Positions 28,327 through 34,516 of a DNA stretch of 64,000 nt are shown piece by piece. The notes beneath the pieces are model-generated. The model saw only the letters and a list, made by a program, of their open reading frames with translations, was not told the origin of the DNA and did not search any database. A program made the position numbers and the translations under genes. This DNA comes from Roseobacter weihaiensis. Its GTDB lineage: Bacteria; Pseudomonadota; Alphaproteobacteria; Rhodobacterales; Rhodobacteraceae. Location of the stretch: contig NZ_JACNMO010000001.1 in the NCBI RefSeq assembly GCF_020622345.1, positions 310,001 through 374,000 of the forward strand, read 5' to 3'. Numbering within the stretch: the first letter of the stretch is position 1; each line of letters begins with the position of its first letter.

Positions 28327-28687
28327 ACCGCCCCTGCCTGGGCCCAACATCGGCAGCATTGAACGGTCAAAGGGAACAAAATTCTCATACTACGCAGCAC
28401 CAGCCCGAATGGGCGACTTTTTCACCAGTATCGGTCGTTTTTGGCCGCATCCCCTATTGGGTGTCAATTTCTGATAGGGGTGCAATCCTGCGCTAAGGCA
28501 AGTTCAGGGTGATTTTGGATCATTTGTACTCGCCGGTGGTCAGAATGTGCGCCGATCCAAGCCGGGCGACATGTGAGAGCAAGTTTTCTGGGTCGTGAAC
28601 TTCGGTCCGCCTGCGTTTGGCGATGATCTGCCCCAAATCTTAGATGCCGCTATCTTTGTGTTGCGGAAGCCATCCTGTTGCAGTGTG
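28327..28687 (-). pseudogene. Transposon debris between IS3 remnant and toxin locus
   Basis: 361 bp without an intact gene. On the minus strand 28533-28625 reads TEVHDPENLLSHVARLGSAH and ILTTGEYK, resembling the C-terminus of Tn3-type transposases (LLAHLSPLGWEHINLTGDY). The match is short, so the family is tentative. The rest shows nothing recognisable. Confidence 0.35.
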
Positions 28688-29431
28688 TCAAACCTTACGG
28701 TCTGGCGTCCCGCCAGGCCGCACAAATCGGAATGTACCATCGAAGCTGTAAGGGTCATCCCAAGAGAACAAGCACGGATCCGTTGCGGTCGAGAATGGAT
28801 TGATCTCGAGGAAACAGACGACATTATCTTGCGGAACAAATGCAACGTCCACAACTGCGGGATCGGGAGCACCCGCCTCTATGGCGGACCAGACGGCAGG
28901 CGTGACGCGGTCTGCCCACTGTTGGGGGTTTTGTGTGATTTCGGCAAATGTGCTGTCCGTCCGATACTGGGACAGGCCGATCACGGCCCCATCTTGCACG
29001 AAGGCTCGGAACTCTCCCCAGGGCGGGATCTTACGCCAAGGGATCAGGAACAACGATGTGTCGTATTTGCCTTCGAGCAAGCGATGGATCACCGACGCAA
29101 TGCGAAGGTTCGGACGCATCATGATGTCGGTCGCGTCTTTCAATGTCCTTATCGGCCTGGATGGCGCGCGATCCGCCTTGAAACTACACGCACCGAGGCG
29201 GAGATGTGCCCCATCTGGGTAGGTGGGAAGAAGGTCTTCCAAGCTCTCCAGAACGGCATTGGATAGAGCGCCGCGTCTGCCGAACCCCGGGGTGGCGGCA
29301 CTGATGGTGCGCAGATCGTCCTGCGATAAGGGGACCTCATCGTGCTCGCCCAAGAGGTCTCGAAGGCTGGGTGGCCACCGCTCCATATCGAAGACGCGGA
29401 ACGGGTCAGAAGGCATGAACCCAACCAGCAT
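28688..29431 (-). CDS. CDC123/D123-like ATP-grasp protein
   Basis: 247 aa with GGGAG upstream of the ATG. Features of the D123 family are clear in order: LRLGACSFKADRA, RPNLRIASVIHRLL, IPPWGEFRAFVQDGAVIGLS (the WxEFRxFV motif), then VVDVAFVPQDNVVCFLEINP with a metal-binding E/N, and CLFSWDDP. Eukaryotic CDC123 is an eIF2 assembly factor with ATP-grasp fold; bacterial members have been reported near polymorphic toxins with a proposed protein-modifying role. Here it is the last gene of the toxin/SUKH operon, 11 bp after the fourth immunity gene, so a role in protection or toxin modification is likely but unproven. Confidence 0.72.
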   Translation of the reverse strand: MLVGFMPSDPFRVFDMERWPPSLRDLLGEHDEVPLSQDDLRTISAATPGFGRRGALSNAVLESLEDLLPTYPDGAHLRLGACSFKADRAPSRPIRTLKDATDIMMRPNLRIASVIHRLLEGKYDTSLFLIPWRKIPPWGEFRAFVQDGAVIGLSQYRTDSTFAEITQNPQQWADRVTPAVWSAIEAGAPDPAVVDVAFVPQDNVVCFLEINPFSTATDPCLFSWDDPYSFDGTFRFVRPGGTPDRKV

Positions 29432-29442
29432 AGGGCAGCTCC

Positions 29443-29970
29443 CTATTCCAGAGATGCGGCATCGGTCGTCAGGCTTTGAAGGAACGTGCCGAGGTCAGCA
29501 GCTAGCGGTGCAAGACCACGGATATTGTCTCCTTCGCCCCAAGGATCGTGACTGCGCTGGCAGGCGTGTATCGACCCGTAGGCGCCCCCGTCCTGACGCA
29601 AATCCACAAGCAGCATATGTTGGCTGTCCGCATCATAGGCCTCACCAACAACGTAGTATCCCTCTGGAAAGATCTGAGAACCCTCAGGTGCATAGAGCGA
29701 CTCCGCGACGCTCACATTCAAGCTATGAATGTGAGCGGGGTCATCCATACCGTTAAACCAAAGAACGATAGGGCCGTCCGGATAGCGAGCCACGAAGAAC
29801 AGATCTTCGACGTCTTCAGAAAACATCTCAAGGTGATGAACATACGAGTCCACAAAGTCGTCTGGAAACGTAGCTGGCGATAGCTTCGGTCCGAAATCGA
29901 AGTTCGTAGAGATTTCTCCAAACCGGCGGATTCCCTCGTCATTTGTGTAATCTTCGTATTTGAACGGCAT
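29443..29970 (-). CDS. SUKH (SMI1/KNR4) immunity protein, copy 4
   Basis: 175 aa; AGGAG 7 bases before the ATG. Typical SUKH order: GIRRFGEISTNFDFGPKLSPATFP (in two parts), then LWFNGMDDPAHIHSLNVSVA, AEGSQIFPEGYYVVGEAYD-type hairpins, LVDLRQDGGAYGSIHACQRS and LGTFLQSLTTDA at the end. It is closest to copy 1 (31153-31674), sharing a 64-base DNA block with only two differences. SUKH proteins bind and block nuclease toxins in the cytosol. A toxin-tail scar lies directly upstream, so it was once the cognate immunity gene of another toxin. Confidence 0.82.
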   Translation of the reverse strand: MPFKYEDYTNDEGIRRFGEISTNFDFGPKLSPATFPDDFVDSYVHHLEMFSEDVEDLFFVARYPDGPIVLWFNGMDDPAHIHSLNVSVAESLYAPEGSQIFPEGYYVVGEAYDADSQHMLLVDLRQDGGAYGSIHACQRSHDPWGEGDNIRGLAPLAADLGTFLQSLTTDAASLE

Positions 29971-29979
29971 GCAAATCTC

Positions 29980-30003
29980 CTAATATTGCGGATCCCGCAT
30001 CAT
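29980..30003 (-). pseudogene. Relic of a toxin 3' end between immunity genes
   Basis: After the stop of SUKH copy 3 the minus strand reads ATG ATG CGG GAT CCG CAA TAT TAG, i.e. MMRDPQY-stop. The active toxin ends MMRDPAY-stop at DNA level ATG ATG CGC GAT CCA GCC TAT TAA, also preceded by GGC GGC. The relic sits at the same spacing before SUKH copy 4 as the toxin tail does before SUKH copy 1 (9 and 21 bp). Confidence 0.65.
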
Positions 30004-30561
30004 CTAGCCGCCACCCCTCACCCGTTCTGCCACTTCTTCGTCCGAGATCAGCTCATCTAGAAACGCCGATAGATTGTCTGCAACCTTTGTCGGAGCGGCC
30101 ATGTTATCACCGCTACCAGCTTCGTAGAAGGCCATAGGCCAGACGAAGATCGCGCCATAGGTTGGACGGTGGGTTTCGAGATCGACCAGCAGACGGTAAG
30201 GGGTAGAGTCGATATCGTTCACCACATCTCCAATGATGATGTAGCCCCTGGGTATTGCCTGGGCATTGGCTGTTGCATACTGGCCCTCGGATGCGGACCA
30301 GTTGTGGAAATAGATGTCATAGGGATTAAAAAACGCGTCCAAGAACAGAGCCGTACTCACGCCTTGAAGTTCAGCTACGAATGCCTCTGTGCCATCGAAG
30401 GTTGCTTTGTCAGTACGGGCATACCTCTCTGCGAAATCCTGTGGGAAAGTCGCTATTGGCAGGTGGGGCCCGAACCAGAAATCCTCTCGATGCTGTCGTA
30501 GCCATTGCAGCCCAACCAAACCTCTGGTTTCAGGTGGAATGCGGCCTTGATGTTCCATCAT
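30004..30561 (-). CDS. SUKH (SMI1/KNR4) immunity protein, copy 3
   Basis: 185 aa from MMEHQGRIPP (AGGTGG 5 bases upstream). SUKH features: FWFGPHLPIATFPQDFAERY, FLDAFFNPYDIYFHNWSASE, AIPRGYIIIGDVVND, RLLVDLETHRPTYGAIFVWP, and FLDELISDEEVAERV at the end. The last residues, VRGGG, may derive from the tail of a lost toxin, because the relic MMRDPQY follows at once. It is the most divergent of the four paralogues; the 6 residues after the SUKH core differ in length. Confidence 0.8.
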   Translation of the reverse strand: MMEHQGRIPPETRGLVGLQWLRQHREDFWFGPHLPIATFPQDFAERYARTDKATFDGTEAFVAELQGVSTALFLDAFFNPYDIYFHNWSASEGQYATANAQAIPRGYIIIGDVVNDIDSTPYRLLVDLETHRPTYGAIFVWPMAFYEAGSGDNMAAPTKVADNLSAFLDELISDEEVAERVRGGG

Positions 30562-30610
30562 CAATGCCACCTATCAAACCGGCTATCGTATTTTCCGGGG
30601 ACTTGCTGGA

Positions 30611-31144
30611 TCACAGAACTATTTCTTCCTCTTGGTTCAGTCCGGCAAAGAAATCTCTCAAACTTGGAGCCGCTCGACCGATTGGTCTTGTATTATCTCC
30701 CTCTCCAAGGGGATCATATGCAAGCCGCCAGACATGGAGCGACCCATAAGCTGGCTGTCCGGGCCTCAGGTCGATCAGTAGCCGACACTCGTCCTCATCA
30801 TAACATCGACCGATGATGTAGTATCTCTTCGGCAAGATCGTCGCGCCGGCATCAGCATAAATGCTCTCGGCGACGATGCCGTTCTGCATTCGAATCCCAT
30901 ATGGGGTCTCCAGGCCGTCGAACATCGTGGCTCCCGATTTGTCAGGATACTCCGCCTTGAACCATGTCTTGTCTCCGTCCCAGTCGGCAGTCTCCGGCCC
31001 ATAAACTTGATAGACATCAACGAATTCCGTCGGAAAGCTAGCTTCGCCAAGCCGAGGTCCAAAGTGGAATCCTTCTGAGATTTCAGACATACGTGAAAAA
31101 GCTTGATCGGTGTCCCAAACTTGTCGTTCGTCGGTTTGGTTCAT
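30611..31144 (-). CDS. SUKH (SMI1/KNR4) immunity protein, copy 2
   Basis: 177 aa from MNQTDERQVW; a GTG four codons upstream overlaps the previous stop. SUKH features: ISEGFHFGPRLGEASFPTEF, FKAEYPDKSGATMFDGLETP, AESIYADAGATILPKRYYII, LLIDLRPGQPAYGSLHVWRL and LRDFFAGLNQEEE. It starts 8 bp after copy 1 and follows it in the same operon. It presumably guards against a different nuclease variant, giving the strain protection against neighbours that carry related toxins. Confidence 0.82.
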   Translation of the reverse strand: MNQTDERQVWDTDQAFSRMSEISEGFHFGPRLGEASFPTEFVDVYQVYGPETADWDGDKTWFKAEYPDKSGATMFDGLETPYGIRMQNGIVAESIYADAGATILPKRYYIIGRCYDEDECRLLIDLRPGQPAYGSLHVWRLAYDPLGEGDNTRPIGRAAPSLRDFFAGLNQEEEIVL

Positions 31145-31152
31145 GGTTACGA

Positions 31153-31674
31153 TCACAGCAGGGCTGCTTTATCCGTGGTCAGGCTCTCCAGAAAGCTTCG
31201 CAGGTCAGGGGCAAGATAGGCGGTGCCGCGGGCATTGTCGCCTTCACCCAACGGATCGTGCCCGCGCTGCCAGGCGTGTATCGACCCGTAGGCGCCTCCG
31301 TCCTCACGCAAATCCACAAGCAGCATATGTTGGCCTACGTCGCTATAAGCATCCCCGAATATATAGTGTCCCGGAGGTAAGATGATTGAACCAGCAGGAG
31401 CATAGAGCGACTCCGCGACGATAGCATTGGTGCTGTGGATATGATCTGGACTCAATATGGAACTGATCATTAGGATCACATTTCCGTCATCATAGCGAGC
31501 CAATACGTACTCTGGATCGTCTGGTACATCCATATCAATCGAGATGACATATGGTTGAATGAAACTCTCTGGGAAACGTGCTCTGCCAAGACGTTTCCCA
31601 AAGTCAAAATTCTTGGCGATATCACTGAAGCGACGAATACCGTCATCGCCAGCGTAATCTTCATAAGGAAACAT
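31153..31674 (-). CDS. SUKH (SMI1/KNR4) immunity protein, copy 1 (cognate)
   Basis: 173 aa, 21 bp after the toxin stop, with GGGAG upstream of the ATG. SUKH order: GIRRFSDIAKNFDFGKRLGR, YVLARYDDGNVILMISSILS, AGSIILPPGHYIFGDAYSD, LLVDLREDGGAYGSIHAWQR and LRSFLESLTTDKAAL. Its place right after the toxin makes it the likely cognate immunity protein. High DNA identity with copy 4 over part of the gene points to recent duplication or gene conversion. Confidence 0.85.
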   Translation of the reverse strand: MFPYEDYAGDDGIRRFSDIAKNFDFGKRLGRARFPESFIQPYVISIDMDVPDDPEYVLARYDDGNVILMISSILSPDHIHSTNAIVAESLYAPAGSIILPPGHYIFGDAYSDVGQHMLLVDLREDGGAYGSIHAWQRGHDPLGEGDNARGTAYLAPDLRSFLESLTTDKAALL

Positions 31675-31695
31675 AAAAGTACACTCCCAATAAAT

Positions 31696-32640
31696 TTAAT
31701 AGGCTGGATCGCGCATCATTGAGTCGCCGCCAGCATGAGGGGTCCCGCTATTCACGTTGCCATCGGCATCGCGGTAACCTGTGTGAATTCGACGGTCGAC
31801 ATATGTCATTGTCACGCCATCTGGCTCGTGGTGCCAAGTGCCGTTCGGGTCTGCATTCCGGCCTTCTGTGCGAATGCCGGTTCGTTCTTGAAGCGCTCGA
31901 TGGGCAGCCCATACGTCAGTATTGCTATCGCCCGACATCTCAATCTCTACACGCGGTGTGGTGTTAAACCCCTTCGGCGGAAATCCTGAGAAATCTGGTT
32001 TGCCGTCCCGAAATGGCACACCAAGATGACCATTTGGGTGATTCTGAAGCGCGCGGGCGAGTGAAGTCCCCTCGTCCGGCTTCCAGTATCCCGCCCCCGC
32101 CGGGACCGGGTTGCCGTTGCGGTCGACCCAGCGACCACCGTTGGCAGGGAGACGGGAGACTCGGCGCAGTTCGGCATCACGCGCTTGGGCGCATGCCTGC
32201 GTGCGGCAGTTCTTGTACTTATCGATGATCTCGTTGCGCCGTCCACGCACACCCCGCCAGTACCGCGTCGCAGCCGCTCGCCTCCGCGCGAAGAGCCTCG
32301 CCCGGGCGAGGGCGTCCCGTGCCGCATCAACCTGACGTCCGACCCGCGCTGCGGCGCGGGCAATGCGTGTGCCGCGCACGGCCGTCTTCGCGCCGTCGCC
32401 AACCCCGGGCACCACACCACCCAGATCAAGCAGCGCTTCACCCCAACGGCCATTCCAAGCGTTTGCAAGGCCTTGCCCGACATCAACGAATGTCCCCAAG
32501 ACGGGCGTGTTGGATGCCGCCAGCCAGCCAGCCTCCGTCGCAAGTTCTCCCAAACGTCCCTCCAGCATGTCCACGTCCGCTTGCGCGCGGCGCACCTGTG
32601 CTGTCTCTGGCGTTTGAGTTCCCTCCAAGATGCGGCTCAT
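31696..32640 (-). CDS. Polymorphic nuclease toxin (WHH/HNH-type)
   Basis: 314 aa; its ATG overlaps the stop of the upstream gene (ATGA). Residues ~40-85 form a pre-toxin hydrophobic segment (PVLGTFVDVGQGLANAW, LDLGGVVPGVGDGAK), followed by a basic helical linker. The C-terminal toxin domain has GRWVDRNGNPVPAGAGYWKP, then GTWHHEPDGVTMTYVDRRIH (His270, His271) and TPHAGGDSMMRD, the signature of WHH/HNH nuclease toxins that cut DNA or RNA. It lacks PAAR, VgrG, RHS or leader sequences, so its export route is not visible. Four SUKH proteins and a CDC123-like protein follow in the same operon. Confidence 0.8.
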   Translation of the reverse strand: MSRILEGTQTPETAQVRRAQADVDMLEGRLGELATEAGWLAASNTPVLGTFVDVGQGLANAWNGRWGEALLDLGGVVPGVGDGAKTAVRGTRIARAAARVGRQVDAARDALARARLFARRRAAATRYWRGVRGRRNEIIDKYKNCRTQACAQARDAELRRVSRLPANGGRWVDRNGNPVPAGAGYWKPDEGTSLARALQNHPNGHLGVPFRDGKPDFSGFPPKGFNTTPRVEIEMSGDSNTDVWAAHRALQERTGIRTEGRNADPNGTWHHEPDGVTMTYVDRRIHTGYRDADGNVNSGTPHAGGDSMMRDPAY

Positions 32641-33116
32641 CTCTTGGCTCTCTCCGCACGGATCTCCGCCAGGAGGTCATCAACTTCATCGTCACTGATG
32701 CCGATGTAGGGCACGCCCAGGATGTTGTCTTCCCGCAGTTCGGGATACCAGGCTTCGCTGTCAGTATTGGCCATGGCGCGCTCCGCCACCTCGTCGGGAA
32801 CAGTGTGAATCACCTCGATCTTCGACGCCTCGTCAAGGGTCGGGTCTTCAAGGATTGCGGCGAAGCCAGGGTCTTCCCAGAAGTTCGGCGCCAAGACCCA
32901 CATGAGCGTAATGAACTGCGCTTGCCGGTCAGGGCGCGCAATACCGAAGTGGCGCGCGTAAAGGCGTCCGTTCGCCGTGAACGTCCGGCAAACGGTCGGG
33001 CCATTGGAGACGTAGAAGTGGGAAAGTTCATGGCGCATGAACTCCTCGACATACCAGTCGAGAAATTCCTTGTCCGCCATCGGTGCGCCAAGCATCTGAT
33101 CTTCGGTCATGCGCAT
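32637..33116 (-). CDS. Unknown protein, first gene of the toxin operon
   Basis: 159 aa with a strong AGGAGG 12 bases before ATG 33116. Contains HELSHFYVSNGPTVCRTFTA, LYARHFGIARPDRQAQFITL and WVLAPNFWEDPGFAAIL, and a very acidic C-terminal third. HELSH resembles a zinc-protease HExxH except that the fourth position is Ser, the H spacing being HELSH; no third ligand is evident. It overlaps the toxin by 4 bases, so it is made with it and may be a loading chaperone or adaptor. I recognise no named family. Confidence 0.6.
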   Translation of the reverse strand: MRMTEDQMLGAPMADKEFLDWYVEEFMRHELSHFYVSNGPTVCRTFTANGRLYARHFGIARPDRQAQFITLMWVLAPNFWEDPGFAAILEDPTLDEASKIEVIHTVPDEVAERAMANTDSEAWYPELREDNILGVPYIGISDDEVDDLLAEIRAERAKR

Positions 33117-33366
33117 TATGTCGATCCCTCCTGTTCCGCTGCCTTATGAACAATGAGCTATTGTTTGGGCAGTTATGTATGCACCAGATGAGCATAGTCG
33201 GCGGAAATCAGCCTGCATCCCAGCCGCCTAGGTAAGTCCTGTCTCTCGCCTTCCGGACATAAACCTCCGGTCAAAAACCTTTTCCCTAAAACGGTCGTTT
33301 TTGGAAGACTGCGAATGTCAGCTTCGAACCAGTTTTGCAATTTTTGGTGACTAAAATTGCATCTAA
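33117..33366. other. Upstream region of the toxin operon
   Basis: 250 bp that should hold the toxin operon promoter (minus strand). A repeated word GGTC-AAAAAC / GGTCGTTTTTGG occurs around 33270-33305. No clear -35/-10 pair was chosen. Confidence 0.35.
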
Positions 33367-33768
33367 TTACGGCAACTCAGGGTAACGCTCATCGACACTC
33401 GCATAGTCCAACCACTCAAGATCGTGCGAGCACCAAATGTGCCTAGAAGTGTGCTTCTGAGGCATGCCATCCAATGTCGCAACCCTGAGGATTACGGTGT
33501 CCTCGAGCGGCCATTCAGCCATCAAATGAGCCCCGCAGTTCCCACAAAAATGACGGAATTTTCCGGGGGAAGACTCGTAGGTTCGTTTGTGGTTCAAACT
33601 ACTTGTCCAAGAAAAGAGATTTCTGGACACTCGGGCAGTACTTGCAAAAGGAGCCGCATGTGTCTTTCGACAAGTGACACAATGGCAATGACTTACAGGG
33701 GTTAAGAACGGTCCCGCCGTATATGTTGTTCGACCGCAATGACAACTGCCACTGATGACTTCAGACAT
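33367..33768 (-). CDS. GFA/CENP-V family zinc protein
   Basis: 133 aa. The GFA zinc pattern is complete: SCHCGRTTY, then SHCHCVTCRK and FRHFCGNCGAHL, giving paired CxC/CxxC ligands for two zinc ions. Named after glutathione-dependent formaldehyde-activating enzyme, though for most members the reaction is unknown. It stands alone between the toxin operon and the plasmid-type module. The end, DLEWLDYASVDERYPELP, is a standard GFA terminus. Confidence 0.88.
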   Translation of the reverse strand: MSEVISGSCHCGRTTYTAGPFLTPVSHCHCVTCRKTHAAPFASTARVSRNLFSWTSSLNHKRTYESSPGKFRHFCGNCGAHLMAEWPLEDTVILRVATLDGMPQKHTSRHIWCSHDLEWLDYASVDERYPELP

Positions 33769-34166
33769 ACGATACCCTCACTAGCTTCCCCTGATTTAGA
33801 GATACTGGCTTTTTGAAACTGCCGCCATCTCAATCGACCTGAAACGGCAATTTCGTCTGCACGCCTGATCGTGGCCCGTTCAAAAACCCTCCTTTTTGGA
33901 ACACGCGCAAAACGCCCTGTATGACGCTGCCACAAACCCCGCTCAAAACCTGAGCAGTTGTTGAAGGTTTTTTTGGCGCTACCGTGATAGCAGACATTAG
34001 CTGCGTCGCAGAAATTCGGTAATGAGGGCTCATCTTAATCCTTCGCGGCAACCTGAGACTAGGTCGGCTAAGTCGGTTTTCCGCCTCTGTGTCAGTTGAT
34101 GGCGTAAAAATTCAAAGTCGTGCGGGGTTCAACAACAAGCTGCACATCGAGGAGTTTGACCGCTTA
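33769..34166. other. Gene-free stretch
   Basis: 398 bp with no reading frame that looks coding on either strand. Contains scattered poly-T and poly-C words but no hairpin with a T-run that I would call a terminator. Confidence 0.4.
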
Positions 34167-34445
34167 TCACTCGCGCAGGATGCCGTTGATTCCGCGAGCG
34201 TTACTATGGTCCAATCGATCGAGATCGGGACATGACACAAAGAACGCAGCTTCGTCTCCGTTTAACTCAGTACCTGCGCGGTTGCAGAGGCCAATACTGT
34301 CTCCGTTTGGCAGGAAAGTGATGAGATATTGCCCAAGCACATCTTTGTGCACGACATAGCCTTCATTGGACCAATGCACCGATTTGCCTGCATCCACTGC
34401 GGATTTGATTTGATCAAGGTCATTTGGGCCTCCTTCATGGGCCAT
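34167..34445 (-). CDS. Small plasmid-type protein, probably frameshifted at its start
   Basis: 92 aa as read from ATG 34445. The core SVHWSNEGYVVHKDVLGQYL followed by ITFLPNGDSIGLCNRAGTEL belongs to a small family I recall from Rhodobacteraceae plasmids, whose members start MTLDQIK. Here a better start exists: GGAGG-CCCAA-ATG-ACC-TTG at about 34434, in a different frame; one missing G (TTGGAT read as TTGAT) would put it in frame with DQIKSAVDAGK. So the natural start is probably displaced by a one-base loss, and the longer N-terminus (MAHEGGPNDL) is accidental. Function unknown. Confidence 0.6.
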   Translation of the reverse strand: MAHEGGPNDLDQIKSAVDAGKSVHWSNEGYVVHKDVLGQYLITFLPNGDSIGLCNRAGTELNGDEAAFFVSCPDLDRLDHSNARGINGILRE

Positions 34446-34516
34446 TGAGGCCGCGCGCTCGGAAGACTGCGGGCGGTCTTTGCTGGTTGGTTTTGGAATG
34501 TGTCTGCCCGCTTGGG

